30,132 nt of DNA. Origin: an uncultured Ellagibacter sp. Lineage in GTDB: Bacteria > Actinomycetota > Coriobacteriia > Coriobacteriales > Eggerthellaceae. Within the stretch, counting starts at the first letter, position 1. The number at the start of each line of letters is the position of its first letter. The notes under the pieces were generated by a model, which did no database searches, had not been told where the DNA came from, and saw nothing but the letters and a program-made list of their open reading frames with translations. Both the position numbers and the translations under genes were made by a program. Shown here in pieces: positions 22,609 to 30,132 of the stretch. The stretch covers positions 1-30,132 of the forward strand of contig CAKUGU010000028.1 in assembly GCA_934654815.1 (NCBI GenBank), read 5' to 3'.

Positions 22609-24654
22609 ATGAAAGTCTACCTTGCCGACATCCTGACCGCCGTGGTGCTCTTCCCGCTGGCGGCCCTGCTCATCACCGTCCCTTACATGGTGCACCAGTA
22701 CCGAAAGCTCGGGTCGGTCCCTAAGCTCCACACCGCCATCGTCTACTCGTTCGTGTTCTATCTCATGTGCGCGTATTTCCTGGTGCTTCTGCCGCTGCCC
22801 GCCGACCATACGGCCTACGTCGCCTACGCCGCGACGCCGCAGCTTCGGGCCTTCAACTTCGTGCGCGAATTCCTGGCCGAGACCACCGCCTCGCCCACCG
22901 ACCCCGCCACCTGGCCCGCCGTCCTGCGCGACCCCTACATCTACGAGGCCGTCTTCAACGTGGCGCTCCTGGTGCCGCTCGGGGCGTATCTGCGCTACTA
23001 CTTCCGCCGCCGCTGGTGGCAGACGCTTATCATCGGGTTCTTAGTCACGCTTTCTTTCGAAACGACCCAGCTCACGGGACTCTGGGGCATCTACGAGCAC
23101 CCGTACCGCCTCTTCGACGTGGACGATCTCATGCTGAACACGCTGGGCGCCATGGTGGGATTCTGGCTTGCCGGGCCCGCGATGCGGCTGCTTCCCGACC
23201 TGCGCGCGGCGAACGCGACGGCCCGTGCGCGCGGCGTCACCGCAAGCGTCACCAGGCGCGCGCTGTCGTTCTTGCTCGATGCCATGCTCGCGGCGGCACT
23301 CGCCGCGGTGGGCATACTCATCGTGTACAAGACGGGGCTCGTCTCCGCGCCCCTCGGCACGCGCGCGGCCGCGCTCACCACAGTCGCCGCCACGACAACG
23401 CAGATAAGCGACGCACTCGTTCCCGCCCGCATCTGCATCGCAGCGGCGCTGCTCGCCGTGTTCTTCGTCTTCCCCGTGGCGACGGCAGGCCAGACGCCCG
23501 CGCAGAAGCTCTTGAGGCTGCGCATGGTCCGCCCCGACGCGAGCAGGGCCTCGTGGTACAACTACTTAGGTCGCTACGGGTTTCTGTTCCTGTTCGTGTG
23601 GGTTCCCTGGGCGGCGTTCACCCTGTTCGCCGAATCAGGGGCCGACGCGGCAAGCGTCTCCGCGCAAACAGACGCGCTCGCCGCCTTCGCAAGCGAGCAC
23701 TTCACGACGTGCATCATCGTGGGCGGCGTCTTCACGGCCGCATGGGTGGCATCGCTCGTCGTGCGCGGCGTGCGCGCGGCTCAAGGGCGAACGCCCTTCG
23801 TCATGCTGAACGGCATGCTGTCGAACACGCGCGTCATGACCGAAGCCGGCATCGCGGCCGAACGTGCCCGCCTCGCCGCGCTCTCGGTGGACGACGTGCG
23901 CAGGTTGGAGCAGATCATCGCCCGAAACGGAACCTCTCTCGCCGATCTTATGCGCCACGCGGGCGAAGCGGTCGCCTGCGAGGTGCGTGCCTGGGCGGGG
24001 CATCCTGTGCGCACGGTGGTGTTTGCCGGATCGGGCAACAACGGCGGTGACGGATGGGTCTGCGCGGAAAGCCTTGCGCGAAGCGGCTACGAGGTCGTGC
24101 TCGTCACGCCGAAAGCGGCGAGCGCCCTTACCGCCGAGCCGGCACGGGAATGCGCACTTTCCGTTTGCGAGCGCGAGCACGCCGAAGCCTTAAGCCTCAC
24201 CGTGCTCGAAGCGCCGAGTGCAGATGCGGTGGCAAACGCGCTCGACGGCGCCGAGGCGGTGGTGGATGCGCTGCTCGGGACGGGATTTTCGGGAAGCGTG
24301 GTGCGCGAGCCGTACGCAACGTGGATTTCGCTTGCCAACCTGCGCAGGTTCGAGGGCCCGCGCGAGAAGGGGCGCGGCAAGCACCGCGCAAGGACGGGCA
24401 AGCAGGACAAGCGCGCCATCGGCACCACGCACCACGACCGCGTGAAGGATGCCCCCTTCGCCGTGGCCGTCGACGTGCCGAGCGGGTTCTCCGCGCAGAC
24501 CGCCGCGTACGCGAGCCCCTGCTTTTCAGCCGACGTCACCGTGACCATGCTCGCCATGAAGCCCGGGCTCGCCGCCCGCGGGCATGCCCGCTTCACCGGC
24601 CAGGTGAAACTCGCTGAATTGGTGGATTCCGAACCGTACCGCGCGCAGCTGTAG
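22609..24654 (+). CDS. VanZ-RDD-NAD(P)HX epimerase fusion protein
   Basis: A single uninterrupted 681-residue frame with three domains. Residues 1-190 are a VanZ-like membrane domain (FNVALLVPLGAYLRYYFRRR, FETTQLTGLWGIYEHPYRLF, DVDDLMLNTLGAMVG). Residues 214-390 are an RDD-type membrane domain (RRALSFLLDAMLAAALA, then AGQTPAQKLLRLRMV). Residues 427-680 are a YjeF N-terminal (NnrE) domain: DLMRHAGEAVACEV, AGSGNNGGDGWVCAESLA, VVDALLGTGFSG, VAVDVPSGFS and MLAMKPGLAARGH. NnrE epimerises hydrated NAD(P)H for repair by the dehydratase NnrD, whose domain is absent. A basic insert of about 25 residues (583-612) precedes VDVPSG. No clear ribosome site is seen; the start is 3 bases after the upstream stop, so reinitiation is likely. 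It would be a membrane-anchored enzyme facing the cytoplasm. Confidence 0.88.
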   Translation: MKVYLADILTAVVLFPLAALLITVPYMVHQYRKLGSVPKLHTAIVYSFVFYLMCAYFLVLLPLPADHTAYVAYAATPQLRAFNFVREFLAETTASPTDPATWPAVLRDPYIYEAVFNVALLVPLGAYLRYYFRRRWWQTLIIGFLVTLSFETTQLTGLWGIYEHPYRLFDVDDLMLNTLGAMVGFWLAGPAMRLLPDLRAANATARARGVTASVTRRALSFLLDAMLAAALAAVGILIVYKTGLVSAPLGTRAAALTTVAATTTQISDALVPARICIAAALLAVFFVFPVATAGQTPAQKLLRLRMVRPDASRASWYNYLGRYGFLFLFVWVPWAAFTLFAESGADAASVSAQTDALAAFASEHFTTCIIVGGVFTAAWVASLVVRGVRAAQGRTPFVMLNGMLSNTRVMTEAGIAAERARLAALSVDDVRRLEQIIARNGTSLADLMRHAGEAVACEVRAWAGHPVRTVVFAGSGNNGGDGWVCAESLARSGYEVVLVTPKAASALTAEPARECALSVCEREHAEALSLTVLEAPSADAVANALDGAEAVVDALLGTGFSGSVVREPYATWISLANLRRFEGPREKGRGKHRARTGKQDKRAIGTTHHDRVKDAPFAVAVDVPSGFSAQTAAYASPCFSADVTVTMLAMKPGLAARGHARFTGQVKLAELVDSEPYRAQL

Positions 24655-24706
24655 CGAGCTCGACGGCGACGGCGGCTATCACGCACGGCGGCGGGCAGCT
24701 CTCCCC

Positions 24707-25240
24707 CTACACGAGCTTCTCGAAGGCGATGCGCGAAGAGCCTGCGTCCACGCCGTCGACGAGGACGATCGTGCCGCATCGGGTGAACCCCGCCTTCGAA
24801 AGCGCGCGCTGCATGGGCGCGTTGTCGGCGTGCGTGTCGATGCGAAGGGACGAAAACCCCGCCTCACGCGCCTTCTTGCAGGAGAAGTCGAACATCATGC
24901 CCGCAACGCCTTCCCCCTTCGCCTCGGGCGCCACGCACACACGGTGGATGGCAACGTAGTTCGCTTTCGGCGTGAGCCACGCCCCGTCGATCGTGCCGTA
25001 GGAAGGCTCGGGGTCGTTCGTCTCGGTATCGACCACGAACGAGAACGCACCTGCGATCTTCCCTTCGTCGTCGCGCACCACGTAGGCGAAGCCGGCCTCA
25101 ACGTCGGCCTGCCAGCAGGCGCGGTTCGGGTACCCGTCTTGCCACTGGTCGATTCCCATTTCGCGCATCGCCACCTTCGCGGCCTCGGAGATCTCGTTCA
25201 TTCTATCGACATCGGAAGACGTTGCGAGTTCGATGCGCAT
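24707..25240 (-). CDS. GNAT family N-acetyltransferase
   Basis: A 177-residue acetyltransferase with the acetyl-CoA binding signature VAIHRVCVAPEAKGEGVAGM (beta4 and pyrophosphate loop), then RIDTHADNAPMQRALSKAGF and a C-terminal GT/FEKLV strand. AAAGGA lies upstream of the ATG (MRIELATSSDVDRMNEI). It is 39 bases downstream of gpsA and converges on the VanZ fusion gene with only about 50 bases between. The acceptor (small molecule or protein N-terminus) cannot be told from sequence. Confidence 0.9.
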   Translation of the reverse strand: MRIELATSSDVDRMNEISEAAKVAMREMGIDQWQDGYPNRACWQADVEAGFAYVVRDDEGKIAGAFSFVVDTETNDPEPSYGTIDGAWLTPKANYVAIHRVCVAPEAKGEGVAGMMFDFSCKKAREAGFSSLRIDTHADNAPMQRALSKAGFTRCGTIVLVDGVDAGSSRIAFEKLV

Positions 25241-25279
25241 GAGTAGTCCTTTCGATAAGCGAGCGCGACGGCGAATACG

Positions 25280-26281
25280 TTAGATGCCGTAGAATTCGGG
25301 CTTGAGCGAGCGCGCCGTGAGCGCCTTCGCGATTTCCTTCGGGTCGGCGCCTTCCCACACCACCGAGCGCACCGCGTCGGCAAGCGGCAGCTCCACGCCA
25401 TAGCGCTCGGAGAGCACGCGCACGTTGCGGCAGGCGTTCGCGCCCTCGGCCACCATGTGCGTCTCGGCCGTGAAGTCGTCGAGGGTCTTCCCGGCGGCGA
25501 GCATCTCGCCGAAGGTGCGGTTGCGCGAATGGTGCGACATGCACGTCGCCACCATGTCGCCCGTGCCCGCGAGCCCCATGCACGTGAGCGCCTTGCCGCC
25601 GCACGCCACCACGAGCCGACTCATTTCCGCTAGCCCGCGCGACACGAGAAGCGCCGCGGTATTGTCGCCGAAACCGAGGCCGTAGGATATGCCCACGGCG
25701 ATGGCGATGACATTCTTGAACGCGGCGCACAGCTCCACCCCGCGCGCGTCGTCGCTCGTGTAGGCGCGGAAGCTCTCGCTCGCGAAGAGGTTTTGGAAGA
25801 ACGCCGCCGTCTCGGGCGACTCGCTCGCGATAACGGTCGCCGCCGGGACGCCCTTGATCACTTCCTCCGCATGGTTCGGTCCCGAAAGAACAGCGAAGCG
25901 CTCGCGGTTGCCCATCTCGGCGTCGAGGATGTCGATGGGCAGAAGGCCGCTGCCCTCCTCGATGCCTTTCGAGCACACGATAACGGGGAAATCGGAGTCG
26001 ACCACATCGGCGAGCGCGCGCGCCGCCCCGCGGATGAGCGTCGAGGGCGTGACGATGACGGCCGCCTTCGCGCGCAGAAGCGTGTCCTTGTACGACACGG
26101 TCGCCACGATGTCGGAATCGAGATCGATGTCGCTTAGGTAGCGCGGGTTTCTGTGCTCGGAGTTGATGGACTTCACCACTTCGGGCCTTCGGGCCCACAG
26201 CCCCACGTTGTTGCCGTTTTCGGCGAGCACCTGGGAAAGCGCCGTGCCCCATGACCCCGCGCCGATGACCGAAACCTTCAC
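25280..26281 (-). CDS. gpsA: Glycerol-3-phosphate dehydrogenase [NAD(P)+]
   Basis: Reduces dihydroxyacetone phosphate to sn-glycerol-3-phosphate, the backbone acylated by PlsY. The 333-residue product has the nucleotide-binding start MKVSVIGAGSWGTALSQVL, then IVCSKGIEEGSG, VLSGPNHAEEV, KNVIAIAVGISYGLGFGDNT and TCMSHHSRNRTFGEML. The start codon is GTG at 26281, directly abutting the plsY stop (TAG GTG), with AAGGAG 6 bases upstream, so it is coupled to plsY. The catalytic Lys of KNV and the SRN motif are present. Confidence 0.96.
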   Translation of the reverse strand: MKVSVIGAGSWGTALSQVLAENGNNVGLWARRPEVVKSINSEHRNPRYLSDIDLDSDIVATVSYKDTLLRAKAAVIVTPSTLIRGAARALADVVDSDFPVIVCSKGIEEGSGLLPIDILDAEMGNRERFAVLSGPNHAEEVIKGVPAATVIASESPETAAFFQNLFASESFRAYTSDDARGVELCAAFKNVIAIAVGISYGLGFGDNTAALLVSRGLAEMSRLVVACGGKALTCMGLAGTGDMVATCMSHHSRNRTFGEMLAAGKTLDDFTAETHMVAEGANACRNVRVLSERYGVELPLADAVRSVVWEGADPKEIAKALTARSLKPEFYGI

Positions 26282-26923
26282 CTAGCGCTCCTTCTTCTCG
26301 CCGATACGCCGCTCGTCGCCGTGCATAAGGCGCGAGATGTTGCCGCGATGTGCCCAAACGACCGTGGCCGCGCATACCAGGCAGAGCACCCAGGCCGTCG
26401 GGTCGAACGTGTTGAACAGGAAGTAGTACCCGGCGAAGATAGGACATGTCACCGCCGCGGCGAGCGAGCCCGCCGACACGTAGCGCGTGATGGCGACGAC
26501 GACGGCGAACACAGCGATTTCCAGAAGCGCGCCCATCGGCCCGAACGTCACGAACAAACAGCCCACCGCAACCGCGATGCCCTTTCCGCCCTTGAACTTG
26601 AGCCACGGGCTGAAGATGTGCCCCCACGTGCAGGCGAGGAACGCGAGCGCGTACACCGTCGAGGGCGCCGCCGTGCCGGCGGGCAGAAGCATGCTCGCCG
26701 CGATCCACGCCAGAACCCCGGAAAGCAGGCCCTTGCCGAAGTCGAGCACGAACACGGCGATGCCGCCCTTCTTCCCCATGGTGCGCATCGCGTTGGTGGT
26801 GCCGATGTTGCCGCTGCCGTGCTTGCGGATGTCGGTGTGGTACACCTTCTCCGAGATGACGAGCCCCCAGGGAACGGACCCGAGCAGGAAGCAGACGACG
26901 AACAGAAGCACGAGCACGAACAA
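26282..26923 (-). CDS. plsY: Acyl-phosphate:glycerol-3-phosphate acyltransferase PlsY
   Basis: Membrane enzyme transferring the acyl group of acyl-phosphate to glycerol-3-phosphate, the first step of phosphatidate synthesis. The motifs are GSVPWGLVIS, RKHGSGNIGTTNAMRTMG (glycerol-3-phosphate/phosphate loop), WLKFKGGKGIAVAVG and HRGNISRLMHGDERRIG, with about five membrane spans. I chose TTG at 26923 because AAGGAG lies 6 bases upstream and it yields 213 residues, the family length. The frame extends to a GTG at 26995 that lacks this support. It sits between der and gpsA, as in many Gram-positives. Confidence 0.94.
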   Translation of the reverse strand: MFVLVLLFVVCFLLGSVPWGLVISEKVYHTDIRKHGSGNIGTTNAMRTMGKKGGIAVFVLDFGKGLLSGVLAWIAASMLLPAGTAAPSTVYALAFLACTWGHIFSPWLKFKGGKGIAVAVGCLFVTFGPMGALLEIAVFAVVVAITRYVSAGSLAAAVTCPIFAGYYFLFNTFDPTAWVLCLVCAATVVWAHRGNISRLMHGDERRIGEKKER

Positions 26924-27040
26924 GGCAAACTCCTTAGCATGGCCGGGATGGACAGAGCGCCTGGGCGAAATCGCGGCAGGCGTCCGAAGAATCACGCGTT
27001 ATGGAATGGGCTGGCGAAGCGCGGCGCGAACGAACGCTCG

Positions 27041-28360
27041 CTAATCCTTCTTCTTGAACTTCAGCCGCACCGGCGTGCCCTTGAGGTCGAACGTGCGGCG
27101 CAGGCGATTCTCGAGGAAGCGCTCGAAATTGTCGTTCACCAGATCGGGGCGATTCACGAAGATGGTGAAGTGCGGCGGGCAGGTGCCGGTCTGCGTGACG
27201 TACTTCATGCGCAGCATCGCCTTGCCCTGCGACACGGTGTGGCCCGTTTCGCGGATGGACTCGAGCCAGGAATTGAGCTTGTTGGTGGAAATGGTCTGGC
27301 TGTAGCTTTCGTACGCCTTGTCGACCGCCTCCCAGATGCGATCGACGCGCTTGCCGGTAAGGGCGCAGGTGGCGACGACCGGCGCGTAGCCGACGAACGT
27401 CATGCGGTCCTCGATGTGCTGGCGCACCTCGGCCTTCGCCTCGGCGCCCTCGACGAGGTCCCATTTGTTGAGGACGATGATCATCGCGCAGCCGCGCTCG
27501 GCGGCGAACCCGGCGACGCGCTGGTCCTGGTCGGTGAGGCCGACCGAGCCGTCGATCACGAGCACGGCCACGTCGGCGCGGTCGATGGCGCGCATCGCGC
27601 GCACGAAGCCGTAGTACTCGACGTCCTCGTCGATCTGGCTTTTCCGGCGAAGACCCGCCGTGTCGACGATGCGGTACTTCTTGCCCTCGTGCTCGACGAC
27701 CGTGTCGATCGCGTCGCGCGTGGTGCCCGCGACGTCCGACACAATGGAGCGGTTGTCGTTGGTGAGGCGGTTCGTGATCGACGATTTGCCGGCGTTCGGG
27801 CGGCCGATGATGGCCACGTTGATCGTGCCGTCCTCGTCGTCGTCGACAAACGAGCACTCGACTTCGCGCAGGCGCGCGACCACGTCGTCGAGCAGGTCGC
27901 CCGTACCGTGGCCGTGCGTCGCCGAGATGGGATACGGGTCGCCCAGTCCGAGCTGGTAGAACTCCCACATCTCGTCGTACTTGTTGGGGGTGTCGAGCTT
28001 GTTCACCGCCAGAAGGACGGGCTTTTTGCTCTTGCGCAGGATGCGGGCGACCTCCTCGTCGTCGGCGTTGATGCCCGCCTTGCCGTCGACGATGAAGATG
28101 ATGACGTCGGCCTCGTCAGCGGCGGCGAACGCCTGGGTGCGGATGGAGCCCTGGAACTTGTCCTCGTTGCCCATCTCGATGCCGCCGGTGTCGATCAGCT
28201 TGAAGTCGACGCCGTTCCAGTCGGCCTTGTGGTAGGAGCGGTCGCGCGTGACGCCGCGCATCTCGTGGACGATCGCGTCGTGGGACAGCGCGATCCTGTT
28301 GACGAACGTGGACTTGCCGACGTTCGGGCGGCCGACGACCGCAACGATAGGTAATGCCAT
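27041..28360 (-). CDS. der: GTPase Der (EngA)
   Basis: Double-GTPase needed for 50S ribosome assembly. The 439-residue product has two G domains: GRPNVGKSTF, DTGGIE and NKLD in the first, and GRPNAGKSSI, DTAGLRRKSQ and NKWD in the second. A C-terminal KH-like domain follows (TCPPHFTIFVNRPDLV). The start at 28360 (MALPIVAVVGRPNVG) has AAAGGA about 9 bases upstream; a frame extension to 28393 would run into the upstream gene. It follows the DUF512 gene by 20 bases. Confidence 0.97.
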   Translation of the reverse strand: MALPIVAVVGRPNVGKSTFVNRIALSHDAIVHEMRGVTRDRSYHKADWNGVDFKLIDTGGIEMGNEDKFQGSIRTQAFAAADEADVIIFIVDGKAGINADDEEVARILRKSKKPVLLAVNKLDTPNKYDEMWEFYQLGLGDPYPISATHGHGTGDLLDDVVARLREVECSFVDDDEDGTINVAIIGRPNAGKSSITNRLTNDNRSIVSDVAGTTRDAIDTVVEHEGKKYRIVDTAGLRRKSQIDEDVEYYGFVRAMRAIDRADVAVLVIDGSVGLTDQDQRVAGFAAERGCAMIIVLNKWDLVEGAEAKAEVRQHIEDRMTFVGYAPVVATCALTGKRVDRIWEAVDKAYESYSQTISTNKLNSWLESIRETGHTVSQGKAMLRMKYVTQTGTCPPHFTIFVNRPDLVNDNFERFLENRLRRTFDLKGTPVRLKFKKKD

Positions 28361-28380
28361 ATGCTGTATTCCTTTAAGCT

Positions 28381-29823
28381 CTAGGCGCGCCATTCGGGCG
28401 CCAAGCGGGCGATTTCCGGTAAAAATTCCGAACCGTTACAGGATACCACGGCCACACGCACGCCCGCGGCCTTTTCGATATCCGCGATCGTCATGTCGTC
28501 GAGCGTCACGCCGTCATCGTTGAAGATGACGCGCGGGACCACGAACAGGAGATTCTCGGGCGCGCCTGCGGAGTTCGCGGCGGCGATTTCCGTCCGGATG
28601 GCGGCCGCGATGTCGCAGCCGCACAGAAGCCCCGTCACATCGACGTTGCCGCCGAAGAACTCGTTTTTCACGAAGAGCGGCGAGAGGACCTCGGCTGCGG
28701 CGCTTTCGCGCATGAGCCGCGCCATGAAGCCGCGTGTGGCGTACCCGGCAATGTAGCGCACCCAGGTTCCCGCCGCGCGAAGGGCGCGCGCCGCCTGCGC
28801 GTCGAGCCCGTCTGCGCAGGCGCCCTCCCAGTCATCGACGAAGGAGCGCACGATCCCCACGCCATCCTCGAACATGTCGAACTCGCCGTAGTTCTCGGTC
28901 GGGGGCAAGTGTTCGATGAGCTCTTCCCCGTAGGCGTTGCAGTAGAACTCGTCGGCCGCGAACGCCCAGAGCGTCCCGCGCTCGGCGAGCGCGCGTTGCT
29001 GCACGGGCTTGATGACGTCCATCGCCGCGCGGGCGGCCGCAGGGTCGTCGAAACTTTTCGTGAAGCACGTCTGGTGCTTGGTGAACCCGAGCGGCACGAT
29101 GCAGATGTCCAAGATCCCCGGGCGCGCGTAGGCCCATTCGAGCGTTTCACGGAGCACGTCGCCGTCGTTTTCATCGGGCATGAGGACGATCTGCGCGTGA
29201 AACTCGATGCCGTGGGCGAGCAGGCGGTCGAGCACCTCGATGCCGTGGGCGGCGTGCTTGCCGATGATGCGACGGCGCACGTCGGGGTTCGACGCGTGGA
29301 GCGACACGCGCAAGGGGCTGATGGCCTGTTCGACGATGCGCGCCTCGTCTTCCGCGGAGAGGTTTGTGAAGGTGACGAAGGTACCCGCGAGGAAACTGAG
29401 GCGGAAGTCGTCATCGCGCAGGGTGAGCGAGGGGCGCATGTCATCGGGCAGCTGGCGCATGAAGCAGAAGATGCAAGCGTTGCGGCACTGCTTCACGCCG
29501 TCGAAGACGATGCCGTCGAACTCGAAGCCCCAGTCCTCGCCCTCGTCGCGGAACAACTCCACCTCGCCCGTGTCGCCGTCGAGGTCGATGTAGCCGACGG
29601 TTATCTCGTCGTCGGCCGAAAGCCAGCGCCAGTCGATGAGGTCGCGGATGGGCTCGCCGTCGACGGAGGTGAGGTAGCAGCCGGGCTCGAACCCGGCGTC
29701 GTCGGCGGGGCTTTCGGGGAGCACGGACTCGATGAGCGCGCGAGGCGCCTCCTTCTTGCGGCAACGGTGCGCAGCGCGGCCCTGGGCTTCGCGATCGATG
29801 TCTTTCGAGGGGTAAACCGCCAC
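28381..29823 (-). CDS. DUF512 family protein (PDZ and radical-SAM-like Fe-S region)
   Basis: A 480-residue protein of the DUF512 family, commonly encoded just upstream of der in Gram-positives; its reaction is unknown. It has an N-terminal PDZ-like segment (PADDAGFEPGCYLTSVDGEP). Next comes a CX3CX2C cluster motif, VKQCRNACIFCFMRQLP, as in radical SAM enzymes, with a barrel-like region (SLHASNPDVRRRIIG). A conserved C-terminal part contains VTGLLCGCDIAAAI. The frame runs upstream into the tRNA gene, so the start must be internal. GTG at 29823 has AAAGGAG 8 bases upstream and gives the family start MAVYPSKDIDREAQ. A terminator separates it from the tRNAs. Confidence 0.87.
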   Translation of the reverse strand: MAVYPSKDIDREAQGRAAHRCRKKEAPRALIESVLPESPADDAGFEPGCYLTSVDGEPIRDLIDWRWLSADDEITVGYIDLDGDTGEVELFRDEGEDWGFEFDGIVFDGVKQCRNACIFCFMRQLPDDMRPSLTLRDDDFRLSFLAGTFVTFTNLSAEDEARIVEQAISPLRVSLHASNPDVRRRIIGKHAAHGIEVLDRLLAHGIEFHAQIVLMPDENDGDVLRETLEWAYARPGILDICIVPLGFTKHQTCFTKSFDDPAAARAAMDVIKPVQQRALAERGTLWAFAADEFYCNAYGEELIEHLPPTENYGEFDMFEDGVGIVRSFVDDWEGACADGLDAQAARALRAAGTWVRYIAGYATRGFMARLMRESAAAEVLSPLFVKNEFFGGNVDVTGLLCGCDIAAAIRTEIAAANSAGAPENLLFVVPRVIFNDDGVTLDDMTIADIEKAAGVRVAVVSCNGSEFLPEIARLAPEWRA

Positions 29824-29920
29824 CGCGAGCGCTCCTTTCCCGTGCGTCCGTGTCGTTTCGTCTTTCGGTATATGGTACGCGAGAATGGGCCGGCGCGGGC
29901 GCGCGCCACTCAAAGCCCGC

Positions 29921-29950
29921 GAAAAGAAAAAGCCCGCTTTCGCGGGCTTT
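29921..29950 (-). terminator. Intrinsic terminator after tRNA-Asp
   Basis: AAAGCCCGC (29929-29937 as read on plus) pairs with GCGGGCTTT (29942-29950) over a GAAA tetraloop on the minus strand and is followed by TTCTTTTC. A second, overlapping arm at 29912-29924 can also pair with 29938-29950 (13 bp), giving an alternative fold. Confidence 0.85.
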
Positions 29951-29959
29951 AGATTCGAA

Positions 29960-30036
<77 letters not shown>

Positions 30037-30057
30037 ATTCGGGCTCCTGAAGTAAAA

Positions 30058-30132
<75 letters not shown>

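Noticed and set aside
26321..28354. 677-codon plus-strand frame opposite plsY and der
   Set aside because: It is rich in Asp, His, Val and Arg with no recognisable domain, and is fully covered by well-supported minus-strand genes.

Overview
The window is dense, GC-rich chromosomal DNA, almost all of it coding, from what looks like an actinobacterium of the class Coriobacteriia (probably an Eggerthellaceae-like gut organism). The evidence is the GC-rich codon use, an actinobacterial coaD / SepIVA-like / DUF177 / rpmF / rnc order, a paired Nif3 and zinc-ribbon gene, and Firmicutes-like asp23-fakA-recG and DUF512-der-plsY-gpsA orders. The genus is an inference; no rRNA is present.

Layout. 1-5422 (minus): rpmF-plsX-rnc-smc, read from its own promoter near 5400; smc runs off the left edge. 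5479-8964: an accessory module of an alpha/beta hydrolase and an MFS transporter (minus) with a divergent LysR regulator (plus). It sits exactly between DUF177 (yceD) and rpmF, which are neighbours in most bacteria. 9066-9282: a long inverted-repeat element and a strong terminator. 9312-16104 (minus): asp23-fakA-recG-rsmD-coaD, then a SepIVA-like coiled coil and yceD from a second promoter. 16147-16495 (plus): rpmB with promoter and terminator. 16497-17232: no gene found; it holds a decaying 28-bp tandem repeat and a large inverted-repeat element. 17233-21721 (minus): rpe, cysteine desulfurase, PHP phosphatase, Nif3, zinc-ribbon coiled coil. 21722-22125: a divergent intergenic region holding a 26-bp perfect inverted repeat around an inner hairpin. 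22126-24654 (plus): an Ogt-like protein whose active-site cysteine is aspartate, followed by a VanZ-RDD-NAD(P)HX-epimerase fusion. 24707-29823 (minus): DUF512, der, plsY, gpsA, GNAT. 29921-30132 (minus): two tandem tRNA-Asp genes with a terminator.

Function. Four genes bear on phosphatidate synthesis: PlsX and FakA make acyl-phosphate, GpsA makes glycerol-3-phosphate, and PlsY joins them. The rest is mostly housekeeping: ribosome (L28, L32, RsmD, Der, RNase III), chromosome (SMC, RecG), CoA synthesis (CoaD) and cell division (SepIVA-like). The least ordinary content is the 22.1-24.7 kb pair, the three unrelated-looking intergenic palindromic elements, and the accessory module inside the ribosomal/lipid cluster.
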